From Actinomycetes bacterium (GTDB lineage: Bacteria; Actinomycetota; Thermoleophilia; BMS3ABIN01): a DNA stretch of 23,560 bases. Where the stretch lies: assembly GCA_021790075.1 (NCBI GenBank), contig JAJYIN010000006.1, positions 1 to 23,560 on the forward strand, given 5' to 3'. A model generated the notes under the pieces. That model had not been told where the DNA came from, ran no database searches, and worked only from the letters and a program-made list of their open reading frames with translations. Numbering within the stretch: the stretch's first letter is position 1; each line of letters starts with the position of its first letter. Below are positions 1 to 6,431 of this stretch, piece by piece. A program made the position numbers and the translations under genes.

Positions 1-14
1 AGTCGCTGGCACGA

Positions 15-107
15 AAGTTCGATTCCCGCGAGCCGTTTACGATATTGGGCAAGAAAAAATGCCTTGAACAAGGCATTTTCAGAGATGTGATAATGGTGGA
101 GGCGGCG
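15..107. repeat. Left direct repeat of ssrA-flanking island (att-like)
   Basis: This is an imperfect copy of 892-983. Positions 50-107 are identical to 926-983 over 58 bp. The shared part contains the tmRNA terminator hairpin and the last 14 nt of tmRNA (minus strand, ending CCACCA, at 94-107). To the right of 107 the sequence departs completely from tmRNA. Direct repeats ending in the 3' tip of ssrA are the usual footprint of tyrosine-recombinase islands. The island assignment is inference, since no integrase is present here. Confidence 0.75.
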
Positions 108-206
108 CTTCGCTACTCGAACTTTGAGGTTAATGTGTTAAGCCGGCTGGAAAGAATTATTAGGCCAACCCGCGCATTAAAGTAACTATTTTTAAATGAG
201 CAGCCC

Positions 207-413
207 TTAAAAATGAGCTGGAGACAAATCAACCTCTGTACCAGACGCGATACGGCTCTTGAAACATTTTGCGTGACATACCCATACTTGCCATTTCCCG
301 CCGGATGTCTCGACTTTGATAAAACAAGGATCAACGTCGGTCTTACTAATATCCTGCCCACAAAAACAGCATGGGCCCCAGCCGATTTGCAAAGGTTCAT
401 TCGCTTTCATCAT
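207..413 (-). CDS. Small Cys-rich (putative zinc-binding) hypothetical protein
   Basis: A 68-residue protein of unknown function. It has a CCFCG cluster near residues 15-19 and a later CHAKC motif near residues 46-50, a CxxC...HxxxC arrangement that suggests a single structural zinc site. There is no signal peptide or membrane segment. The start codon (ATG ATG) follows a GAGG ribosome site at about 6 nt. It lies 36 nt downstream of the 450-824 gene on the same strand, so the two are probably co-transcribed. Both sit inside the repeat-bounded segment next to ssrA and are visibly more AT-rich than the rest of the window, which suggests they arrived by transfer. I recognise no named family and assign no function. 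Confidence 0.6.
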   Translation of the reverse strand: MMKANEPLQIGWGPCCFCGQDISKTDVDPCFIKVETSGGKWQVWVCHAKCFKSRIASGTEVDLSPAHF

Positions 414-449
414 TCAAACCTCATCAGTTGAAATGTCCGTATTTCTTCA

Positions 450-824
450 CTACGGATACCACAAATTATCCCATGGCTGGGCTTGTCCAAAGCACTCTGC
501 AAGATTCTCTTTCTCCTCATCAGTGATTTCTTGCCGAAACAAAAGTTCCGGTTTCCAATAAGCAAATACGAGTTGAGTTACTGGAAGCACACCTACATCC
601 ATTCCTAATTGTTGTAACATATTGTCCGCAATACGATTTTCTTCTGTCGGTTGGTCGTTATTAGTACGAGAACTAGACCGAGCTTTGTAGATGCGCGCGT
701 ATACGATGTCTTTATCCTTCTCAAAAGCCAAGACCTTGACTATGCCAAAACTTTCTTTACGCGCGACGGAATATACCCCGCCTGTCTCAATTTTGCATAC
801 GTCTTGCTTTCTGCGCCATCGCAT
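450..824 (-). CDS. Conserved hypothetical protein, island cargo
   Basis: A 124-residue soluble protein. The N-terminal part (about residues 15-50, VYSVARKESFGIVKVLAFE and following) looks like the strand-rich opening of small beta-barrel proteins. The second half has a conserved-looking block near residues 78-105 (GVLPVTQLVFAYWKPELLF, then an acidic EITDEEKENL helix). I recall similar unnamed bacterial proteins with a 'GIVKVL...ARLY' start and an 'LPL...F..W.P' middle, but I cannot give a family number. Small immunity or cargo proteins can look like this; that is inference only. A GGAAAGG site lies upstream of the ATG. The gene is inside the ssrA-associated repeat-bounded segment and is followed by the 207-413 gene. 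Confidence 0.6.
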   Translation of the reverse strand: MRWRRKQDVCKIETGGVYSVARKESFGIVKVLAFEKDKDIVYARIYKARSSSRTNNDQPTEENRIADNMLQQLGMDVGVLPVTQLVFAYWKPELLFRQEITDEEKENLAECFGQAQPWDNLWYP

Positions 825-891
825 TTTTTGTGCCTTTCCGGCAGCTGACTTAATTCTTTACGGCAGGTGCTCGTCTTTTCTTTAAGTTAGT

Positions 892-983
892 AAGTTCGAT
901 TCCCGCCGGCTCTTACGATATTGGACAAGAAAAAATGCCTTGAACAAGGCATTTTCAGAGATGTGATAATGGTGGAGGCGGCG
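892..983. repeat. Right direct repeat, joined to intact tmRNA 3' end
   Basis: Partner of the repeat at 15-107, with a period of 876 bp. Its last 14 nt (970-983) are the real 3' end of tmRNA, so this copy keeps the gene intact while the left copy is the displaced duplicate. The outer 34 bp match imperfectly (one indel and a few substitutions) and the inner 58 bp match exactly. An exact inner core with a diverged outer part fits recombination or gene conversion at the ssrA end. Confidence 0.75.
932..958 (-). terminator. Rho-independent terminator of tmRNA
   Basis: On the minus strand an AAAATGCCTTG stem pairs with CAAGGCATTTT around a 2-nt loop and is followed by T residues, about 12 nt past the tmRNA CCA end. 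The same hairpin is duplicated in the left repeat (about 56-82). Confidence 0.8.
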
Positions 984-1323
984 GGAATCGAACCCGCGTC
1001 CGAAGCCATCCGAAGGGGAGTCGCTACAAGCTTAGCCTTCGCTTTTAGTTCTCGCGTTCCGGCTCCGCGAAGGCCGGATCCGGTCCGCCAGCCTCTCTAA
1101 GATTTCGCGGGCCGCGGCGAGAGGCAACCGCGGCAGCTCAAGTCCGCTAGTTGACGCCGCTATCCCGCCCGCGGACCTGGCGGGGACGACGAGCCGCAAT
1201 TAAGCGGCTAGCGCGAGATCGTTGTCTGCGTCTAAGTTAGTTTCCCGGCAGTTTAACGAGCCCACCGGGAGCTCGGCTTGCTACTCCCATCCAGATTGAC
1301 CCCGTCGAAACCAGGTCGCCCCC
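970..1323 (-). ncRNA. ssrA: Transfer-messenger RNA (tmRNA)
   Basis: One-piece tmRNA of 354 nt that acts with SmpB to rescue stalled ribosomes and tag the unfinished protein for degradation. The 5' end GGGGGCG pairs with CGCCTCC before the encoded ACCA, giving a 7-bp acceptor stem. The 5' domain contains the conserved GGTTTCGAC, and the 3' domain has a T arm with GTTCGATTCC. The tag reading frame lies at 1200-1229 (minus): GCA resume codon after TTAGAC, encoding ADNDLALAA then TAA. Pseudoknot-rich sequence fills the middle. The 3' end is the integration target of the adjacent repeat-bounded segment. smpB lies about 1 kb upstream on the same strand. The CCA is genome-encoded. Confidence 0.97.
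1200..1229 (-). other. tmRNA proteolysis tag reading frame
   Basis: Codons GCA GAC AAC GAT CTC GCG CTA GCC GCT TAA encode ADNDLALAA. With the charged alanine the tag becomes A-ADNDLALAA. The C-terminal ALAA is the usual ClpXP-type degron. The resume codon was placed by comparison with E. coli, where TAGTC precedes GCA; here TAGAC does. Confidence 0.85.
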
Positions 1324-1411
1324 ACGATGTGTGGGCCGCGCGCTGCCGTGCTTCATAAGGCCAGGAGCGCGCTGGAATTCATGGATAAAGCAGACCTCGC
1401 GTCCAACTAAT

Positions 1412-1417
1412 ATTATA
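1412..1417 (-). promoter_or_regulatory. Possible -10 box for tmRNA
   Basis: A perfect TATAAT on the minus strand lies about 89 nt upstream of the mature tmRNA 5' end, leaving room for a precursor. The -35 at 17 bp (TAACGA) is weak, so the call rests on the -10 alone. The rest of the gap between tmRNA and the 1623 gene (1324-1622) holds no gene I can support, only an AAACCC/GGGTTT inverted repeat near 1530-1550. Confidence 0.4.
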
Positions 1418-1622
1418 CCCGCTTGGCGGGCGGCTCGTTACTGTATTTCCAGAGCCTCTCAAGAACTTCCCAGACGGCGTACCCCGGTGTGCCGCCGGCC
1501 GCCTTTCCCGCACGAAAAAACCAGCAAAAACCCTGTTTCCAGAGGGGTTTAACTCTCAAAAAAAGGGTCAGTATCTAATTAAGAGAATAATGAGCGTTTA
1601 AGTTTGGAAGGAGGTGTGAAAG

Positions 1623-2303
1623 ATGGAAGCCAGCGAAAAACCAATGGAAGGCCGGGTCAGCGAGGGCCATCCCAGCTGGTACCAGGAAGCTCCGATGATC
1701 GAGTCGCGGCCGAGCGCCGTTTTGGCGTTCAGGAAGCACATTAGTGGCGGAGCGGTAGTGGCGGGGACACTCGTAGCATTGGCCATACAGGTGTTGTTCA
1801 TAGCGTTCGGTGGTTTCCTCGGTGTAGGAGCAGCCACGGTGGCAACGCTCGGCGACCTCAACGGTATCGTGACCTCGGTCGGGATCTGGGTCGCCGTTAG
1901 CGCTGTTATCGCTACCTTCATCGGAGCATATGTCGCAGCCAGGCTGGCGGGGACGACTCTCGCCAGGAACGGCATGTGGCATGGGCTCACGACTTGGGCT
2001 CTGGTGATCATGGTCGGCGTCGTGCTGGCCATGTTTGGTTTCGGCGGCATTCTCGGCTTCGGGGTCAGCACATCGACGTTAGTCAATGCGTATCTGCCTA
2101 ACGCGAGTGCCATTACCGCCGGTGATCTCACCACGGCTGCCAGCATCGCAGGCACCATGAGCGGCTGGTTCCTGGTAGGAGTCCTTGGAAGCCTGCTTGC
2201 GGCAGTGTTCGGCGGTTGGGCCGGAGGCCTGGCGATAAGCAGAAGGGCGGAAGCAGCGCCCAGGGAAGAGGAAGAGGAACGCGTCTATCGGCGCGCTGCC
2301 TGA
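1623..2303 (+). CDS. Four-helix integral membrane protein, unknown function
   Basis: A 226-residue protein with a soluble N-terminus (about residues 1-38), four probable membrane spans (about 43-69, 84-107, 120-147 and 180-205) and a short charged C-terminal tail rich in Glu and Arg. The spans are Gly/Ala-rich with several small-residue runs, as in small actinobacterial membrane proteins with paired helices. I do not recognise a named family. The ATG at 1623 follows a strong GGAGGTG ribosome site at about 6 nt. It is a lone plus-strand gene between tmRNA and smpB, both on the minus strand, and is followed by a clear terminator at 2339-2364. Confidence 0.8.
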   Translation: MEASEKPMEGRVSEGHPSWYQEAPMIESRPSAVLAFRKHISGGAVVAGTLVALAIQVLFIAFGGFLGVGAATVATLGDLNGIVTSVGIWVAVSAVIATFIGAYVAARLAGTTLARNGMWHGLTTWALVIMVGVVLAMFGFGGILGFGVSTSTLVNAYLPNASAITAGDLTTAASIAGTMSGWFLVGVLGSLLAAVFGGWAGGLAISRRAEAAPREEEEERVYRRAA

Positions 2304-2338
2304 GTCAGCAGGGCATCGCAAGAACAACGGCTGATTGA

Positions 2339-2364
2339 AAAGGGCCGCCTGCGGGCGGTCCTTT
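2339..2364. terminator. Terminator between the membrane-protein gene and smpB
   Basis: AAAGGGCCGCC pairs with GGCGGTCCTTT (one G-T wobble) around a 4-nt loop and is followed by CTTGGT. It sits between convergent genes. The A/T flanks on both sides could let it serve both strands. Confidence 0.75.
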
Positions 2365-2393
2365 CTTGGTCAATGGTAGCAAGCAGCCGGCCA

Positions 2394-2858
2394 TCAGCGA
2401 TGCTGACGTTCCTTGAGTTCCCGTTCCATCTCCCGCCGGGCGGCCTTTTCAGCGATGGTGCGGCGCTTGTCATAGAGTTTCTTGCCGCGGGCCAGCCCGA
2501 TTTCCAGCTTGGCGCGCCGGTTGCGGAAATAAAGCCTTGTAGGGACGAGGGTGAAGCCTTTTTCGCGCGTCTTGCCGATCAGCGAGCGGATTTCCCGTTT
2601 GTGCAGGAGCAGCCTGCGGGTGCGGTCCGGATCGACGTTGTAGATGCCCCCCTGCTCATAAGGGCTGATGTGCAGACCCACTATGTACGCCTCCTCCCCC
2701 TTGATGACCGCGTAGCTGTCCTTGAGGTTGGCGCGTCCCGCCCGCAGCGACTTGACCTCGGTGCCGGTCAGCTCGATGCCGGCCTCGTAGGTCTCGTCGA
2801 TGAAAAAATCATGGTAGGCCTTGCGGTTTGACGCAATCGGTTTGACGTCTGTTGACAT
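2394..2858 (-). CDS. smpB: SsrA-binding protein SmpB
   Basis: A 154-residue protein, the normal SmpB length, that binds the tRNA-like domain of tmRNA and delivers it to stalled ribosomes. Family marks seen: NRKAYHDFFI near residues 11-20, the hallmark block GIELTGTEVKSLRAGRANL near 27-45, and a basic C-terminal tail (RRTIAEKAARREMERELKER) that enters the mRNA channel of the stalled ribosome. The ATG lies 32 nt after the rnr stop, so it is probably the last gene of a ctpA-rnr-smpB unit. The tmRNA partner gene follows about 1.1 kb further on. Identification is secure. Confidence 0.97.
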   Translation of the reverse strand: MSTDVKPIASNRKAYHDFFIDETYEAGIELTGTEVKSLRAGRANLKDSYAVIKGEEAYIVGLHISPYEQGGIYNVDPDRTRRLLLHKREIRSLIGKTREKGFTLVPTRLYFRNRRAKLEIGLARGKKLYDKRRTIAEKAARREMERELKERQHR

Positions 2859-2890
2859 ATTCGGATTATAGAACCGGGGAAGGCCGTTTC

Positions 2891-4777
2891 CTATACTGCC
2901 GGCTCCAGTTCCACCTTCCCCTTCAGCTTGTCGATTCTGACCACGCGGACCGTAATGCGGTCGCCCAGCTTGTAAGCGCGGCCCGAGCGGCGTCCCACGA
3001 GAGCGCCGCCGCTGTCACTTAGAGAGAAATAATCTCCCCAGAGGCGGCGGGCTGGCACGAATCCCTCGTACACATGCTCGAAGCGGACAAACAGGCCCGA
3101 GTTGATCAGGCTGATGACCTCGCCCTCGAAGCGCCTGTCCCAGCCTTCGTCGAACAGGAGCCGGTCCAGCAGGAAAGCCAGGACGATGTCATCGCCGGCG
3201 TGCTCCACCATGGCGGCGCGCCGCTCTGCTTCGGAACTGCTTTCGGCGGTTGCGGCAAGTTCCAGGCGGCTACAGCTGTGTTCCTCCAGGTGCAGCTCCT
3301 TAAGCAGCGCCCGGTGCACCACGAGGTCGGGGTAGCGGCGGATCGGCGAGGTGAAATGCAGATAGGCGGGCGATGCGAGGCCGAAGTGGCCCAGGTTTTC
3401 TTCGTAATAACGCGCCTGCTTCAGCGAGCGCAGCACGATCTCGCCAAAGGCGGTGCGGCTGCGCTGCTGCTCGCTCAGCACCCGCGGCAGCGAGGAGATC
3501 AGATGCCGGATGGCTACGGCTGCCTTTTGGGGGCTGCCCGTCTCCAGGGAAAAGGGAGGCGTGGGGACTCCCAGATCTTCCAGCATGTCAAAGAGCGCAT
3601 CCACCGCCATGGCGTCGGGCTCCTCGTGCACGCGGTAGATGCAGTCACCCTGCCGGTGCTCGAGGAAGCCGGCGACGGCCTCGTTGGCGGCGATCATGAA
3701 CTCCTCGATGAGGGCGTGAGACTCTGATTCCGGCCGGGCGCGCACGCTCAGGACCTCACCGTCCTCTCCGATGCGGAACTCGGGCTCGAACGTGGTGATG
3801 TTCAGGGCGCCCCGCTCGTGGCGCGCCTGCCGCAATGCCGCCGCCAGCCGCCGGCAGCGCTCGAGCAGCGCCCGAGTCTGGGGCCCGATGCTTTCGGTGC
3901 CGCGCCGCTCCACGGCGTCCAGGCGCCCCTCGTACGCGGCGGGGCTGTCAGCCTCGGGCACTCCGAAGAGGTCGTCCACCTGGTTATAGGTCAGCCGCTG
4001 GCGGCTGCGGATGGTGCTGCGGCAAAAACTTGTTTTGGTCAGCGTCGGGGGGGCTCCGGGACTTTCCACTTCCTTTTTCCGGTCAGGCTCACGCGCTCTT
4101 TTTTCCCTGCTGGAAAATAGTATGGTGTCCCCGAGTTTGTAGGTCATCTCTACCGTGAGGCACTTGCGGTCTTCATGGGGGCGCAGGCTGCAGGCGTCAC
4201 TGGAAAGGGCCGCCGGCAGCATCGGCTCCACCGCAATCGGCAGGTAAACACTGCAGCCCTTCCGGGAAGCCCGCCTGTCGAGCGTGGAGCCGGGGGCCAC
4301 GAAATAGCTGACGTCGGCGATATGGACATACAGGGTGATCTCGCCCTCGCTCGGGCCGTCAACCAGAGAGATGGCGTCATCGAAGTCGCGGGCCTCGTCG
4401 GGATCGATGGTGAAGGTGTCAAGCCCGGTGAGATCGCGGCGCCCGGGATCGGCCGCGGCGGCCAGCCCCGAACCCGCCTCTGCCTCTGCTTCCGCCTTCC
4501 GGGAGAACCCACGGGGGATGCGATGATATGCCAGGACGCCTTCCATGATGGCGGGGAGGGAATCGGCCTTCCCCAACCGGCGCACCACTTCTCCCCGGCC
4601 CCGCCCGGCGGGCTTGAGGACGACCAGCTCCCCCGAGCGGGCGCCGTTCAGCGACTTGCGGCCGACGAGGACGCTGGGCTCGTCGCCGAAAGCCGGTTCC
4701 GCCTCGAAGAGCTTCCCCCGCTTTCTGAGCACGGCCACCGTGGGAAACCCGGACTGGGTGCGGGGCCCCCGGGCCAT
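2891..4777 (-). CDS. rnr: Ribonuclease R (RNB-family 3'-5' exoribonuclease)
   Basis: A 628-residue exoribonuclease that degrades structured RNA, including mRNAs released by trans-translation. It has a short N-terminal nucleic-acid-binding part, a catalytic RNB domain starting near residue 122 with the metal-binding motif DPDEARDFDDAISL at about 125-138, and a C-terminal S1 domain (about 545-625). It is shorter than E. coli RNase R and lacks part of the cold-shock region. A charged, proline-containing stretch near residues 221-250 interrupts the RNB domain just before the RSRQRLTYNQV block. I chose ATG 4777, which has GGGGG 10 nt upstream; an in-frame TTG at 4810 is the alternative. It follows ctpA and precedes smpB. 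Confidence 0.93.
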   Translation of the reverse strand: MARGPRTQSGFPTVAVLRKRGKLFEAEPAFGDEPSVLVGRKSLNGARSGELVVLKPAGRGRGEVVRRLGKADSLPAIMEGVLAYHRIPRGFSRKAEAEAEAGSGLAAAADPGRRDLTGLDTFTIDPDEARDFDDAISLVDGPSEGEITLYVHIADVSYFVAPGSTLDRRASRKGCSVYLPIAVEPMLPAALSSDACSLRPHEDRKCLTVEMTYKLGDTILFSSREKRAREPDRKKEVESPGAPPTLTKTSFCRSTIRSRQRLTYNQVDDLFGVPEADSPAAYEGRLDAVERRGTESIGPQTRALLERCRRLAAALRQARHERGALNITTFEPEFRIGEDGEVLSVRARPESESHALIEEFMIAANEAVAGFLEHRQGDCIYRVHEEPDAMAVDALFDMLEDLGVPTPPFSLETGSPQKAAVAIRHLISSLPRVLSEQQRSRTAFGEIVLRSLKQARYYEENLGHFGLASPAYLHFTSPIRRYPDLVVHRALLKELHLEEHSCSRLELAATAESSSEAERRAAMVEHAGDDIVLAFLLDRLLFDEGWDRRFEGEVISLINSGLFVRFEHVYEGFVPARRLWGDYFSLSDSGGALVGRRSGRAYKLGDRITVRVVRIDKLKGKVELEPAV

Positions 4778-4855
4778 CAGCGGGTTACCCCCGGGGCCTG
4801 GAGGAAACAAGTCCGCTCAAAGAAACAGCGCTGCCGGCGCAGAAAGCGGCAGCCG

Positions 4856-6040
4856 TCAGTGGGCAAGCTCCGCCAGCCCGCGGTCAAGGACCTGGTCGGA
4901 GGGAGAATTGGGGTCGACTGTGACCGGGATGTCCGGCTCGATGCCGACCTTGTTGATATCCGTTCCCGCAGGGGTGTGATAACTCCCCGAGGTGAACTTG
5001 AGGGCTCCCCCGTTACTGAGCGGGTCGATGTTCTGTACCACGCCTTTACCAAAAGTCTTTTCACCTATCAATTTCCCCCGGTGGTCGTCCTTGATGGCGC
5101 CGGCCACTATCTCCGAAGCGCTGGCCGTGTAGCCGTTGACCAGCACCACCAGCGGGATCGACTCGTTGGCGTCTCCCCTGGCCTCGTATGTCTGGGTGGC
5201 CTGGTCACGGCTCTGGACCGTGACGATAGTTCCGTTCTGGATGAAGACGCTGGCTACATTGACAGCCTCATCCAGAAGGCCGCCGCCGTTGTTCCTCAAG
5301 TCCAGGATTATCCCCTGGGCGCCGTTGTTAACCAGTTTGTCCATGGAATCCTTCACCTTGGCGCCGGCGTCGACGGAAAACTGCTCCAGGCGGACGTAGC
5401 CGATCTTCTTGCCATTGTGGTCGATCATCTTGTCACTGACGATGGGAAGCTCGATCGACTCGCGCACCATGGTGTAGTCCTGTTCCTGCCCGGCGCGGCT
5501 GATGCGCAAGGTAACAGAGGTGCCCGCCTCGCCCCGGATGAGAGCCGTTGCCTCTTCCGGCGTCTTGCCCTGAATTGACTGGCCGTCGACGGCGATGATT
5601 TCATCCCCTGCCTGGATGCCGGCCTTCTTGGCCGGCGAATTGTCGATCGGCGAGACCACCGTGAGGACGCTGTCCCTCGGCTCGATGATCACACCGACGC
5701 CCACAAACGTGCCCTCGGTATGCTCCATGAACTGCTTGTAATCGTCAGGAGAGAAGTAGGCGGAATAAGGGTCGCCGAGGCTGCTGACCATGCCATTGAC
5801 GGCGCCGTTCTCAAGAGTGGAGGGGTCTACCGGCCGGTAGAACTTCTCCTCCAGGATGTTCTCGATCTCGCGTTCCGCCTGCAGGACGTTGTCCCCCGGG
5901 AAAAAAGCAGAGCGGACGCTCTGCGGCATGATTTCGAAAAGCGGAGACAGCCGGTAGGAATGACCGCCCAGGTAAACGCCGGAAAGAAAGGCCAAAAAAA
6001 CGGCCAACACAATGAGAAGAACCCTGACAAAGCGAGGCAT
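4856..6040 (-). CDS. ctpA: S41 family C-terminal processing peptidase (PDZ protease)
   Basis: A 394-residue membrane-anchored serine protease acting outside the cytoplasmic membrane. The domain order is an N-terminal membrane anchor (residues 5-25), a linker helix, a PDZ domain (about 105-185, GVGVIIE and AGDEIIAVDG), and the S41 catalytic core with ILDLRNNGGG (245-254), the nucleophile motif TASASEI (about 305-311) and the general-base lysine in EKTFGKG (about 327-333). Family members trim C-termini of exported proteins and can control cell-wall hydrolases, which fits its place near ftsEX. ATG 6040 has no clear ribosome site and an in-frame TTG at 6046 is possible. It probably leads the ctpA-rnr-smpB unit, with about 78 nt to rnr. 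Confidence 0.92.
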   Translation of the reverse strand: MPRFVRVLLIVLAVFLAFLSGVYLGGHSYRLSPLFEIMPQSVRSAFFPGDNVLQAEREIENILEEKFYRPVDPSTLENGAVNGMVSSLGDPYSAYFSPDDYKQFMEHTEGTFVGVGVIIEPRDSVLTVVSPIDNSPAKKAGIQAGDEIIAVDGQSIQGKTPEEATALIRGEAGTSVTLRISRAGQEQDYTMVRESIELPIVSDKMIDHNGKKIGYVRLEQFSVDAGAKVKDSMDKLVNNGAQGIILDLRNNGGGLLDEAVNVASVFIQNGTIVTVQSRDQATQTYEARGDANESIPLVVLVNGYTASASEIVAGAIKDDHRGKLIGEKTFGKGVVQNIDPLSNGGALKFTSGSYHTPAGTDINKVGIEPDIPVTVDPNSPSDQVLDRGLAELAH

Positions 6041-6091
6041 GACCAAAGCGTAGCGGCTTTAACAACGGAGTGCAAATGAAAACCGCATGCC

Positions 6092-6121
6092 TTGACAGCC
6101 TGAGGCCGGGGGGTATTTAAT
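6092..6121 (+). promoter_or_regulatory. Sigma-70-type promoter of the sulfur locus
   Basis: TTGACA at 6092-6097, an 18-bp spacer and TTTAAT at 6116-6121 match a housekeeping promoter. It would start transcription near 6128 and leave a leader of about 300 nt before the YeeE start. The flanking tract is locally AT-rich in otherwise GC-rich sequence. Confidence 0.55.
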
Positions 6122-6431
6122 ATTTATAAGACCGTCTGGGGTATGACGCGTTTTCCGAGAGGTGGGGGGGGAGTTCCTGGGCGGCCGCCGGGGTCGAACG
6201 CAGGCCAGATCACCAGGTAAGCCACCCTTTGGGGTTTCCTCAATTTCCCGCAGCGGGTATTTAGGCTACTTGAGGAGCATGCAGTTTCAGCGCGCCGGAC
6301 GGTCGCGGGGTGAGGAGAGGAGGCAACACTCCCGATAAATTCTTTCTAAGCGGGCGCACGCGGCCGGTTTACGTGCCGATCTCCCGAAGATTCTTTAGAT
6401 ACGGTAGCAACACTTAAGGAGGATGGTGGAT
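6122..6431 (+). promoter_or_regulatory. Long structured 5' leader of the YeeE gene
   Basis: No gene is visible in this gap. Seen directly: a run of eight G (6164-6171); a small ACCC/GGGT hairpin (6224-6235); and a nested stem in which CCTCAA (6238-6243) pairs with TTGAGG (6270-6275) around a CCCG/CGGG hairpin (6247-6257). The strong ribosome site AAGGAGG follows at 6416-6422. No known riboswitch consensus fits. A regulatory RNA is possible but unproven. Confidence 0.35.

Noticed and set aside
113..561. Alternative frames on both strands in the ssrA segment
   Set aside because: They overlap the two minus-strand genes that have ribosome sites and plausible composition; the alternatives have neither.
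4175..5578. A 467-codon open frame on the plus strand
   Set aside because: It runs antisense to rnr and ctpA, whose domains are clear. Its translation is Gly/Arg/Asp-rich with no family likeness; it is a high-GC shadow.
6150..6200. GAGAGGTGG-type sequence resembling the opening of a SAM-I riboswitch
   Set aside because: The required following blocks (GGCCC, GAA-CC, GGCAACC in place) are absent, so the match is limited to a purine-rich run.
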